Shown: positions 27,484-35,234, counted from the first letter of the stretch. The stretch is DNA of 35,234 bases from Borrelia turcica IST7 (GCF_003606285.1 NZ_CP028889.1:1-35234); one strand, 5' to 3'. Made by a program: numbers and translations. The notes: a model not told the origin generated them from the sequence alone.

Positions 27484-28074
27484 CTAGTTACAACATGCTC
27501 CTCCTGCTATTGCTTTAGCATCAGCCTCAGCCTTAGCCCCGAATTTACCTGTCTTAGTTATGGCTCTAAGTGCTACTGCTCCTGCAAAGATATCGTCTTC
27601 TAGTTCTGTGACACCATCACCACCAACAACAGCCTCAATGTCTGCGTCATCATTAGCACTTGCACCATCATTCGCAGTAGCTTCATACCCGCCTGCTAGT
27701 CTTACTGCTTTGGTTGTAGCATCATCTGCTATTGCCTTTAGCATTCCCTCTCCTGTTGCCTTTGCTACTATCGCAGTTGCCGCTTTTCCTGCTGTCTCAG
27801 TGGCTTTAGTATCTCCAGCACTGCCTTTATTGGCAAAAAGTGTTATCGCGTCGCCTGCTTTAGCCTTCTTTGGTGTTGTTACGACAGCGCTTTTGCCTGT
27901 GCTTTTAGCAGCGTTTGGTAGCACTAGGTTGATGATTTCCTTGATTGCCGCTGCTACTTTACCTGCCTCTCCTTTGATTTTATCTTTAGCAGTTGCATCA
28001 GGCCCATCTCCAGCAGCACTAGGGGCTATGGCATCGTCAGCAGTACCAATCTCAGTAGTGATTGCCTTAAGGGC
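27484..28074 (-). repeat. vls cassette 10
   Basis: In-frame from ALKAITTEIG to KTGKFGAKAEADAKAIAGGACCN, then a stop at 27484-27486. The ending is identical to that of cassette 7. Variable blocks include STGKSAVVTTPKKAKAG and SAGDTKATETAG. Confidence 0.8.
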
Positions 28075-28820
28075 TGCTTCTGCAAAGACATCATCTGCTA
28101 GGTTTTTCTCTGTAGTCTTACCAACAATAGCCTTAATGTCTGCGTCTTCAGCACCTGTAGCACTATCAACGTAGCTTTTAGTAGTTGTAGCCTCTGCTTT
28201 CTTTGTGTCTTCTTTTACTATATCAGTTTTCTTAGAGGATCCGTCACTTTTTATCTTTGCTATGCTTTCTTGTATCTTCTTTATGTCTTTCTCAACTCCA
28301 CTCTTTATTGCATACATTAGTGCTCCTAACAGTTTGTTTACTGCTCCTGCAAAGATATCGTCTTCTAGTGTTGTCTCTGCTGCACCAACAACAGCCGTAA
28401 TGTCTTTGTCTTCAGCACTCTTAACACCATCAGCCTGTTTAGCTTCATACCCGCCTGCTAGTCTTACTGCCTTTGGTTGCAGTAGTAGCATCTGCTATTG
28501 CCTTTAGCATCCCCTCTCCTGTTGCCTTTGCTACTATCGTTACGGCCTTGTTTCCTGCTGCCTCAGTGGCTTCTGCTTTAGCGCCACCAGCACTGCCTTT
28601 ATTGGCAAACAGTGTTATTGCATCGCTTGCAGTTGCCTTCACCAAGTTTAGCGTTTGGTAGTACTAGGTCAATTATTGTCTTGATTGCCCCTGCTACTTC
28701 TTTTGCCTCTCCAGTGATTGTATCTTTAGCAGCTGCATCAGGCCCATCTGCATTAGCACTAGGGGCTATAGTAGCTTCTTCAGCACCACCTGTAATATTG
28801 GCAGTGATTGCCTTAAGCAC
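28075..28820 (-). repeat. vls cassette 9
   Basis: Carries the 3' block, but with an internal deletion that fuses DDIFAGAV directly to NKLLGALM. The frame shifts twice: near 28637 (GEGNCKRCNN type) and near 28470. The same AGAV-NKLL deletion appears in the telomeric vls fragment. Confidence 0.8.
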
Positions 28821-28911
28821 TGCTGCTGAAAAGATATAGTCTGCTAGTTCTTTGTCCGTACTCTTACTACCAACAATAGCCTGTAATATTGGCAGTGATT
28901 GCCTTAAGCGC
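28821..28911 (-). repeat. vls micro-fragment
   Basis: Only about 90 bases between two ALKAITANIT copies, coding for QAIVGSKSTDKELADYIFSAA. This looks like the remainder of a cassette after deletion between short direct repeats. Confidence 0.7.
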
Positions 28912-29431
28912 TGCTGCTCCTGCAAAGATATCGTCTTCTAGGTTTTTGTCATTTTCACCAACAACAGCCGTAATGTCTGCGTCATTATTACCAACAGTTG
29001 TTGCACCATTCTCTGCACCAGCAGCATACCCGCCTGCTAGTCTTACTGCTTTGGTTGGTTCAGCAGTAGCATCATCTGCTATTGCCTTTAGCATCCCCTC
29101 TCCTGTTGCCTTTGCTACTATAGCAGCTGCCGCGTTTCCTGCTGTCTCAGTGGCTTTAGTATGATCACCAGTACCAGTGGCAAACAGTGTTATTGCGTCG
29201 CCTGCTGTTGCCTTCTTTGGTGCTTTTACGACCTCGCTTTTGCCTGTGCCTGTCTTAGCGTCTGGTAGTACTAGGTCAATTATTGTCTTGACTGCCCCTG
29301 CTACTTTACCTGCCTCTCCAGTGATTTTAGCTTTAGCAGCTGCCCCAGGCCCATCTCCCGCACCACTAGGGGCTATAGTAGCTTCTTCACCACTAATCTC
29401 AGCAGTGATTGCACTATCAGGTTTCCATAAT
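28912..29431 (-). repeat. vls cassette 8
   Basis: Starts at the LWKPD junction with cassette 7 and runs in frame through IAPSGAGDGPG, the AGDAITLFATGTGDHTK variable block and GENDKNLEDDIFAGAA. It lacks the 3' block. Its GTGDHTKATETAG block also occurs in cassette 2. Confidence 0.8.
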
Positions 29432-30104
29432 CTAGTTACAACATGCTCCTCCTGCTATTGCTTTAGCATCAGCCTCAGCCTTAGCCCCGAATTTACCTGT
29501 TTTAGTTATGGCTCTAAGTGCTACTGCCGCTGAAAAGATATCGTCTTCTAGGTTTTTGTCTGTATCACTACTACCAACAATAGCCTCAATGTCTGCGTCA
29601 TCAGTACCATTTGTTGCACCATCATTCGCAGTAGCTGCATACCCGCCTGCTAGGGCTACTGCTTTGGTTGTAGCATCATCTGCTATTGCCTTTAGCATCC
29701 CCTCTCCTGTTGCCTTTGCTACTATCGTTACGGCCTTGTTTCCTGCTGCTGCAGTGGCTTTAGTATTTCCAGCAGTGCCTTTATTGGCAAACAGTGTTAT
29801 CGCATCGCCTGCTTTAGCCTGCTTTGCTGCTGTTACGACAGTGCTCTTGGCTGTGCCAAGTTTAGCGTTTGGTAGTACTAGGTCAATTATTGTCTTGATT
29901 GCCCCTGCTACTGCTTTTGCCTCTCCAGTGATTGTATCTTTATCAGTTGCATCAGGCCCAGCTCCAGCAGCACTAGGGGCTATAGCGTCAGCAGCACCAC
30001 CTGTAATATTGGCAGTGATTGCCTTAAGCGCTGCTGCGATTTTTGTCATCTTTTCACTTGTGGTCTTGATGGCTTCAGTGGTTGCACCATCCGGCGCTTT
30101 GAGC
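29432..30104 (-). repeat. vls cassette 7, with constant-region homology
   Basis: The most complete 5' end in the array: it starts with the constant sequence of the expressed gene (LKAPDGATTEAIKTTSEKMTKIAAALKAIT), then runs in frame to GGACCN and a stop at 29432. It therefore reaches past the upstream 22-bp direct repeat of the expressed gene. Confidence 0.85.
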
Positions 30105-30530
30105 GGATTTATCTCCTATTGATTCAGGAGCTTTAGCAGCCTCACCCTTAGCCCCGAATTTACCTGTTTTAGTTATGGCTCTAAGTGCTACTGACGCTGC
30201 AAAGATATCATCTTCTAGTTCTTTCTCATTCTCGCCACTACCAACAATAGCCTTAATGTCTTTGTCATTATTAGCACTTACACCATCAGCATCATTAGTA
30301 GCATACCCGCCTGCTAGGGCTACTGCCTTTGTTGTAGCATCATCTGCTATTGCCTTTAGCAGTTGTTGTAGCCTCTGCTACTATAGCAGCTGCCTTGTTT
30401 CCTGCTGCTGCAGTGGGTACAGCATTAGGAGTAGTACCTGTGGCAAACAGTGTTATTGCATCGTTTGCTGCTGCCTGCTTTGCTGTTGTTACGACAGTGC
30501 TCTTGGCTGTGCCTTTCTTAGCTTTTGGTA
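30105..30530 (-). repeat. vls cassette 6 (truncated)
   Basis: Starts within a junction (KKLPKAKKGTAKS) and lacks the ALKAIT-TIIDLVLP region. There is a frameshift near 30345 (TTTAKGNSR). It ends in APESIGDKSAQSAGWCNH fused to the constant-region sequence of cassette 7. Confidence 0.75.
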
Positions 30531-31407
30531 GTTTTTTGGCATTCTCGCCACTACCAACAATAGCCTTAATGTCTTTGTCATTATTAGCACTTGCACCATA
30601 GCTTTTAGCAGTTGTAGCCTCTGCTTTCTTTGTGTCTTCTTTTACTATATCAGTTTTCTTAGAGGATCCGTCACTTTTTATCTTTGCTATGCTTTCTTGT
30701 ATCTTCTTTATGTCTTTCTCAACTCCACTCTTTATTGCATACATTAGTGCTCCTAACAGTTTGTTTACTGCTGCACTTGCTGCTCCGCCTATTGCTTCAG
30801 TGGCAGGCGCAGCAGCAGCCCCCTTAGCCCCGAATTTACCTGTCTTAGTTATGGCTCTAAGTGCTACTGCTCCTGCAAAGATATCATCTTCTAGTTCTTT
30901 CTCAGTTTCACCAACAACAGCCGTAATGTCGTCGTCATCAGTACCTGTTGCACCACTAGCCTGTTTAGCAGCATACCCGCCTGCTAGTCTTACTGCTTTG
31001 GTTGTAGCATCATCTGCTATTGCCTTTAGCATCCCCTCTCCTGTTGCCTTTGCTACTATAGTAGCTGCTGCTTTTCCTGCTGCCTCTGTGGCTTTAGCAT
31101 GAGTAGCATCAGCAGTGCCTTTATTGGCAAACAGTGTTATCGCATCGCTTGCTGCTGCCTTCTTTGCTGTTGTTACGACCGCGCTTTTGGCTTTGCCTGG
31201 CTTAGCATCTGGTAGCACTAGGGTGATGATTTCCTTGATTGCCCCTGCTATTTTACCTGCCTCTTCTTTGATTTTATCTTTAGCAGCTGCCAAAGGCCCA
31301 TCTACCGCACCACTAGGGGCTATAGTAGCTTCATCACTAATCTCAGTAGTGATTGCCTTAAGCGCTACTGCGATTTTTGTCATCTTTTCACTTGTGGTCT
31401 TGATGGC
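30531..31407 (-). repeat. vls cassette 5
   Basis: Starts with TTSEKMTKIAVALKAIT, so it also contains the direct-repeat sequence, and keeps one open frame through the 3' block to KSYGASANNDKDIKAIVGSGENAKK. It is the longest intact unit and covers the entire variable part of the expressed gene. Confidence 0.85.
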
Positions 31408-31842
31408 CTTACTGCTCCACTTGCTGCTCCGCCTATTGCTTCAGTGGCTTTAGCAGCCTCAGCCTTAGCCCCGAATTTACCTGTCTTAGTTATGGCTCTA
31501 AGTGCTACTGCTCCTGCAAAGATATCATCTTCTAGTTCTTTCTCAGTAGTACTACCAACAATAGCCTTAATGTCTTTGTCATCAGTACTCTTAACACCAT
31601 CAGCTGCACCAGCAGCATACCCGCCTGCTAGGGCTACTGCCTTGGTTGTAGCATCATCTGCTATTGCCTTTAGCAGCGTTTGGTAGCACTAGGTCAATTA
31701 TTGCCTTGATTGCTTCAGCTACTGCCTTTGCCTCTTTCTTGATTTTATCTTTAGCAGCATTTGCATCAGGCCCATCTCCAGCAGCACTAGGGGCTATGGC
31801 ATCGTCAGCAGTACCAATCTCAGCAGTGATTGCCTGTAGGGT
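31408..31842 (-). repeat. vls cassette 4 (internal deletion)
   Basis: The 5' part runs to IIDLVLPNAAKGNSR, then a deletion at about 31674 joins it out of frame to LLKAIADDATTKAVALAGGY. It ends in AIGGAASGAV fused to the TSEKMTKI start of cassette 5. Confidence 0.8.
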
Positions 31843-32343
31843 TACTGCTCCTGCAAAGACATCGTCTGATAGTTCTGTCACACTAGTACCACCAACAATA
31901 GCCGTAATGTCTGCGTCATTATTAGCACTTGCACCATCAGCCCCATTAGCTGCATACCCGCCTGCTAGGGCTACTGCCTTTGTTGCAGTAGTATCATCTG
32001 CTATTGCCTTTAGCATCCCCTCTCCTGTTGCCTTTGCTACTATAGTTACGGCCTTGTTTCCTGCTGCCTCAGTGGCTTTAGCATGAGTAGCAGTACTAGT
32101 GGCAAACAGTGTTATCGCATCGTCTTTAGTTGCCTGCTTTGCTGTTGCTACGACAGCGCTTTTGGCTGTGCCTGGCTTAGCATCTGGTAGCACTAGGGTG
32201 ATGATTTCCTTGATTGCCCCTGCTATTTTACCTGCCTCTTCTTTGATTTTATCTTTAGCAGCTGCCAAAGGCCCATCTACCGCACCACTAGGGGCTATAG
32301 TATCGTCAGCAGCACCAATCTCAGTAGTGATTGCCTTAAGCGC
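31843..32343 (-). repeat. vls cassette 3
   Basis: In-frame from ALKAITTEIGAADDTIAPSG to SDDVFAGAVT, then fused to cassette 4 at LQAIT. Distinctive variable blocks are KQATKDDAITLFATSTATHAK and NGADGASANNDAD. Confidence 0.8.
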
Positions 32344-32882
32344 TGCTGTAGTGCTACTGCCCCTGCAAAGATATCGTCTTCTAGTTTTTTGTCTGTACCC
32401 TCATTACCAACAATAGCCTCAATGTCGTTGTCATCATCAGTACCATTTGTTGCACCACTAGCCTGTTTAGCAGCATACCCGCCTGCTAGTCTTACTGCTT
32501 TGGTTGGTTCAGCAGTAGCATCATCTGCTATTGCCTTTAGCATTCCCTCTCCTGTTGCCTTTGCTACTATAGTAGCTGCTGCGTTTCCTGCTGTCTCTGT
32601 GGCTTTAGTATGATCACCAGTACCAGTGGCAAACAGTGTTATTGCATCGCCTGCTGTTGCCTTCTTTGGTGCTTTTACGACCTCGCTTTTGCCTGTGCCT
32701 GGCTTAGCATCTGGTAGCACTAGGGTGATGATTTCCTTGATTGCCCCTGCTATTTTACCTGCCTCTTCTTTGATTTTATCTTTAGCAGCAGTTGCATCAG
32801 GCCCATCTACCGCACCACTAGGGGCTATAGTAGCTTCTTCAGCGTCAGCACCTGCAATATTATCAGTGATTGCCTTAAGGGC
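32344..32882 (-). repeat. vls cassette 2
   Basis: In-frame from ALKAITDNIAGADAEE to EGTDKKLEDDIFAGAVAL, with TGTGDHTKATETAG and QASGATNGTDDDND as variable blocks. It joins cassette 3 out of frame near 32345. Confidence 0.8.
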
Positions 32883-33420
32883 TGCCGCTGAAAAGACATC
32901 ATCTGCTAGGTTTTTCTCTGTAGTCTTACCAACAATAGCCTTAATGTCTTTGTCATTATTAGCACTTGCACCATAGCTTTTAGCAGTTGTAGCCTCTGCT
33001 TTCTTTGTGTCTTCTTTTACTATATCAGTTTTCTTAGAGGATCCGTCACTTTTTATCTTTGCTATGCTTTCTTGTATCTTCTTTATGTCTTTCTCAACTC
33101 CACTCTTTATTGCATACATTAGTGCTCCTAACAGTTTGTTTACTGCTCCACTTGCTGCTCCGCCTATTGCTTCAGTGGCAGGGGCAGGCGCAGCCCCCTT
33201 AGCCCCGAATTTACCTGTCTTAGTTATGGCTCTAAGTGCTACTGCCGCTGCAAAGACATCGTCTGATAGTTCTGTCACACCAGTATCACCAACAACAGCC
33301 GTAATGTCTGCGTCAGCAGTATTCTTAACACCATCAGCATCATTAGTAGCATACCCGCCTGCTAGTCTTGCTGTTGTGACTACCTTGCTCTTTTCTTTGC
33401 CTCTTTCGTGATTTTAGCCA
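32883..33420 (-). repeat. vls cassette 1 (next to the expression site)
   Basis: A truncated first unit: the constant-like sequence of the inverted repeat is joined to SKVVTTARLAGGYATNDADG, so most of the 5' half is missing. The rest includes the full 3' block with PAPATEAIGGAASGAVNKLLG. It joins cassette 2 at DDVFSAAALKAIT. Confidence 0.8.
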
Positions 33421-33422
33421 TC

Positions 33423-33499
33423 AAGACCACAAGTGAAAAGATGACAAAAATAGCAGCAGACATTAAGGCTATTTTTGTCATCTTTTCACTTGTGGTCTT
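33423..33499. repeat. Perfect 32-bp inverted repeat between array and vlsE
   Basis: Arms 33423-33454 and 33468-33499 are exact reverse complements around a 13-base loop. The arms are copies of vlsE coding sequence (KTTSEKMTKIA). The hairpin lies 24 bases before the -35 box of vlsE. In B. burgdorferi a long inverted repeat lies at the same place, between array and vlsE. Confidence 0.92.
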
Positions 33500-33523
33500 T
33501 GTATGCATTTGTATGCAATAAAG

Positions 33524-33551
33524 TTGAAAAAAAAGAAAAGAGAGATATAAT
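33524..33551 (+). promoter_or_regulatory. vlsE promoter
   Basis: TTGAAA at 33524-33529 and a perfect TATAAT at 33546-33551 are 16 bp apart. They lie directly after the inverted repeat and 31 bases before the ATG. This is the only strong promoter linked to a full vls gene. Confidence 0.8.
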
Positions 33552-33582
33552 GTACAATATCTTAGAAACAGGAGAGGGACTA

Positions 33583-34725
33583 ATGATAAAACTAAAACAA
33601 ATAAAAAATAGCCTACTGGTGCTGATACTACTGCTATGCAGCTGTGGAGCCGAGACGGCGGCGGATGGAAGTGACCTAGTACTACCAGACACCAAGGCGG
33701 GTAAGTTTATACAAGCACTAATAGATCTAGGTAATAACTTTGCAAAGGCAATGGCTTCGTTTGGAGAAATGCTAGGCGAGATGGTGGGACTAGGCAAAAT
33801 AAATAACGCAACAAAAAAGAAGGACGTAGCAGATACAATTACGAAAACACAAAATACACTAGAAAAAACGAACAAGGAGTTAACATCGCTCAAAGCGCCG
33901 GATGGTGCAACCACTGAAGCCATCAAGACCACAAGTGAAAAGATGACAAAAATCGCAGCAGCGCTTAAGGCAATCACTACTGAGATTGGTGCTGCTGACG
34001 ATACTATAGCCCCTAGTGCTGCTGGAGATGGGCCTTTGGCAGCTGCTAAAGATAAAATCAAAGGAGAGGCAAAAGCAGTAGCAGGGGCAATCAAGACAAT
34101 AATTGACCTAGTACTACCAGACGCTAAGACAGGCACAGCCAAAAGCGCTGTCGTAGCAACAGCAAAGCAGGCAACTGCAGGCGATGCGATAACACTGTTT
34201 GCCAATAAAGGCACTGCTGGAAATGCTGTACCCACTGCAGCAGCAGGAAAAGCAGCAGCTACTATAGTAGCAAAGGCAACAGGAGAGGGAATGCTAAAGG
34301 CAATAGCAGATGATGCTACAACCAAAGCAGTAGCCCTAGCAGGCGGGTATGCTGCTACTGCGAATGATGGTGCAAGTAAGGCTGATGACGACGACATTAC
34401 GGCTGTTGTTGGTAGTGATGGTGTCACAGAACTATCAGACGATATCTTTGCAGGAGCAGTAGCACTTAGAGCCATAACTAAAACAGGTAAATTCGGGGCT
34501 AAGGCTGAGGCTGCTAAAGCCACTGAAGCAATAGGCGGAGCAGCAAGTGCAGCAGTAAACAAACTGTTAGGAGCACTAATGTATGCAATAAAGAGTGGAG
34601 TTGAGAAAGACATAAAGAAGATACAAGAAAGCATAGCAAAGATAAAAAGTGACGGATCCTCTAAGAAAACTGATATAGTAAAAGAAGACACAAAGAAAGC
34701 AGAGGCTACAACTGCTAAAAGCTGA
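33583..34725 (+). CDS. vlsE: VlsE/Vlp-like variable surface lipoprotein (expressed)
   Basis: A 380-aa surface lipoprotein that would change sequence to evade antibodies. The leader MIKLKQIKNSLLVLILLLCSC has the lipidated cysteine at residue 19 or 21. The constant N-terminal part (residues about 22-115) contains FIQALIDLGNNFAKAMASFGEMLGEMVGL, which matches the DLGNxFxxxFxSFGxxxxxxFG region of VlsE and Vlp (recalled). The variable part follows and matches the silent cassettes block by block. LSDDIFAGAVALRAITKTGKFGAK is the counterpart of the VlsE C6 (IR6) segment MKKDDQIAAAIALRGMAKDGKFAVK. GGAGAGGG lies 5 bases before the ATG. It stops directly at the downstream direct repeat, so there is no constant C-terminal domain. 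Confidence 0.93.
   Translation: MIKLKQIKNSLLVLILLLCSCGAETAADGSDLVLPDTKAGKFIQALIDLGNNFAKAMASFGEMLGEMVGLGKINNATKKKDVADTITKTQNTLEKTNKELTSLKAPDGATTEAIKTTSEKMTKIAAALKAITTEIGAADDTIAPSAAGDGPLAAAKDKIKGEAKAVAGAIKTIIDLVLPDAKTGTAKSAVVATAKQATAGDAITLFANKGTAGNAVPTAAAGKAAATIVAKATGEGMLKAIADDATTKAVALAGGYAATANDGASKADDDDITAVVGSDGVTELSDDIFAGAVALRAITKTGKFGAKAEAAKATEAIGGAASAAVNKLLGALMYAIKSGVEKDIKKIQESIAKIKSDGSSKKTDIVKEDTKKAEATTAKS
33922..33943 (+). repeat. 22-bp direct repeat, upstream copy
   Basis: This in-frame copy inside vlsE (codons for IKTTSEK) is identical to 34725-34746. It marks the start of the variable part, like the 17-bp direct repeats of B. burgdorferi vls. Further copies lie at the inverted repeat and in cassettes 5 and 7. 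Confidence 0.85.
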
Positions 34726-34746
34726 TCAAGACCACAAGTGAAAAGA
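34725..34746 (+). repeat. 22-bp direct repeat, downstream copy
   Basis: Identical to 33922-33943. Its first base is the last base of the vlsE stop codon and its end enters the terminator stem. With the upstream copy it brackets about 780 bp of variable DNA. Confidence 0.85.
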
Positions 34747-34770
34747 GACCAAAAAGGTCTCTTTTTTTTT
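34741..34770 (+). terminator. vlsE terminator
   Basis: AAAAGAGACC (34741-34750) and GGTCTCTTTT (34756-34765) form a perfect 10-bp stem with an A5 loop and a run of nine T's (34762-34770). It is a classical intrinsic terminator. Confidence 0.9.
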
Positions 34771-34797
34771 GTGAAGACGATAAAAGTGGACTATACT
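34769..34797 (+). promoter_or_regulatory. Promoter-like sequence before the telomeric vls fragment
   Basis: TTGTGA at 34769-34774 and TATACT at 34792-34797 are 17 bp apart, followed by AAAGGAG at 34804-34810. The -35 box overlaps the terminator T-run. It may be a fossil of an earlier expression site. Confidence 0.4.
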
Positions 34798-34816
34798 TAA
34801 AATAAAGGAGCAAGTA

Positions 34817-35155
34817 GTGCTTATAACTTTTGATATCTTTGCAGGAGCAGTAAACAAACTGTTAGGAGCACTAATGTATGCAATAAAGAGTGGAGTTGAG
34901 AAAGACATAAAGAAGATACAAGAAAGCATAGCAAAGATAAAAAGTGACGGATCCTCTAAGAAAACTGATATAGTAAAAGAAGACACAAAGAAAGCAGAGG
35001 CTACAACTACTAAAAGCTACGTTGATAGTGCTACAGGTGCTGAAGACGCAGACATTACGGCTGTTGTTGGTAGTGAGGGTACAGACCTAGTACTACCAAA
35101 CGCTAAGACAGGCAAAGGCAACTGCAAGCGATGCAATAACACTTTTTGCCAATAA
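34817..35155 (+). pseudogene. Partial vls copy next to the right telomere
   Basis: A 112-codon frame starts with GTG at 34817, 6 bases after AAAGGAG. It reads LITFDIFAGAV-NKLLGALMYAIKSGVEKDIKK... through KSYVDSATGAEDADITAVVG to LVLPNAKTGKGNCKRCNNTFCQ. It lacks a leader and the constant N-terminus. It has the same AGAV-NKLL deletion and the same CKRCNN frameshift as cassette 9. Beyond the stop, 35171-35208 again matches cassette 9 (AVVGAAETTLE). It may serve as a further donor or be a remnant of an old expression site. Confidence 0.75.
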
Positions 35156-35213
35156 AGGCAGTGCTGGTGGTTAAAGGCTGTTGTTGGTGCAGCAGAGACA
35201 ACACTAGTCTTTT

Positions 35214-35234
35214 TGTACTATTTCATTTTTAAAT
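35214..35234 (-). other. Right hairpin telomere
   Basis: On the minus strand the end reads ATTTAAAAATGAAATAGTAC and on, with TAGTACA (35220-35214) at position 15 from the terminus, the same spacing as the left end. TAGTACA is a known variant of telomere box 3. The vls copy ends only about six bases before the box. Confidence 0.8.

Larger units (their letters stand above)
25333..33420 (-). repeat. Array of silent vls/vlp cassettes
   Basis: About 8.1 kb of contiguous, GC-richer DNA holds 14 cassette segments head to tail, all on the minus strand. Each repeats the same conserved blocks: ALKAIT, IAPSA, TIIDLVLP, GDAITLFA, TIVAKATGEGMLKAIAD, LAGGY, AVVG or AIVG, DDIFAGAVALRAITKTGKFGAK and, in some, NKLLGALMYAIKSGVEKDIKK. 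Variable blocks lie between them. No cassette has a start codon, leader, ribosome binding site or promoter. Reading frames are broken at many junctions. The array faces away from the expressed gene, as in B. burgdorferi vls. Such cassettes donate segments to the expression site by gene conversion. Long open frames on the opposite strand here are composition artefacts. Confidence 0.93.

Noticed and set aside
25343-33411. Many open frames on the + strand across the vls array (for example 25343-25846 and 27560-28174)
   Set aside because: They are reverse reads of the cassette coding pattern: Ala/Ser/Pro-rich, repeated in step with the cassettes, and without ribosome binding sites.
25333-33420. 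Regular repeats considered as a CRISPR array
   Set aside because: The repeat unit is about 500-900 bp of coding-like DNA with protein-level conservation; there are no short direct repeats with spacers and no cas genes.
33486-34691. 401-codon open frame antisense to vlsE
   Set aside because: It mirrors the codon structure of vlsE and shares the repeats of the array shadows; there is no start signal.
1-35234. tRNA, rRNA or insertion sequences
   Set aside because: No cloverleaf-like or ribosomal sequence and no transposase were seen on either strand.

Overview
The window reads as a complete linear plasmid of a Borrelia-type spirochete, about 35.2 kb, with a covalently closed (hairpin) telomere expected at each end. 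Both ends carry the Borrelia telomere box-3 heptamer (TAGTATA on the left, TAGTACA on the right strand) exactly 15 bases from the terminus. The backbone is very AT-rich, rich in lipoprotein genes with spirochetal lipoboxes, and has the Borrelia PF57/62-PF50-PF32-PF49 partition cluster. Proteins combine Lyme-type features (OspC leader, cp26 gene order, DbpA-like and VlsE-like lipoproteins) with relapsing-fever features (a Vsp-like OspC body and a Vlp/Vls hybrid look). The species cannot be fixed from the sequence; a lineage outside Lyme Borrelia sensu stricto, such as a relapsing-fever-related or reptile-associated clade, is an inference.

Layout. 1-2.2 kb: left telomere, a hypothetical gene and a putative outer-membrane beta-barrel gene. 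2.2-5.7 kb: an ospC/vsp-type lipoprotein gene and a small lipoprotein gene in AT-rich, mostly non-coding DNA. 6.1-9.0 kb: the partition/replication cluster on the minus strand. 9.1-20.7 kb: genes that, from memory, follow the order of the circular plasmid cp26 of B. burgdorferi. These are two lipoproteins (BBB09/BBB08-like), resT (BBB03), a BBB02-like gene, acylphosphatase (BBB01), malX (BBB29, here in two tandem copies), then BBB28-, 27-, 26-, 25- and 24-like genes. The chitobiose PTS, guaA/guaB, purine permease and oppA genes of cp26 are absent. 20.9-21.5 kb: a decorin-binding-protein-like lipoprotein. 21.5-25.3 kb: a mostly non-coding, decayed stretch with a few small ORFs.

25.3-35.2 kb: a GC-richer antigenic-variation locus. 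About 14 contiguous silent vls cassettes, without promoters or start codons, lie head to tail on the minus strand. A perfect 32-bp inverted repeat separates them from one promoter-driven lipoprotein gene (vlsE-like, + strand, 380 aa). The variable part of that gene is bounded by a 22-bp direct repeat. A partial vls copy with its own promoter-like and ribosome-binding sequences sits between the gene and the right telomere. The arrangement is the one known for B. burgdorferi lp28-1, where silent cassettes replace segments of vlsE by one-way gene conversion.

How it fits together: ResT would resolve replicated telomeres, including those of this plasmid; the partition cluster maintains it; the cp26-like genes supply sugar uptake and surface lipoproteins; and the OspC/Vsp, Dbp-like and Vls proteins would form a host-interaction and immune-evasion set on one replicon.
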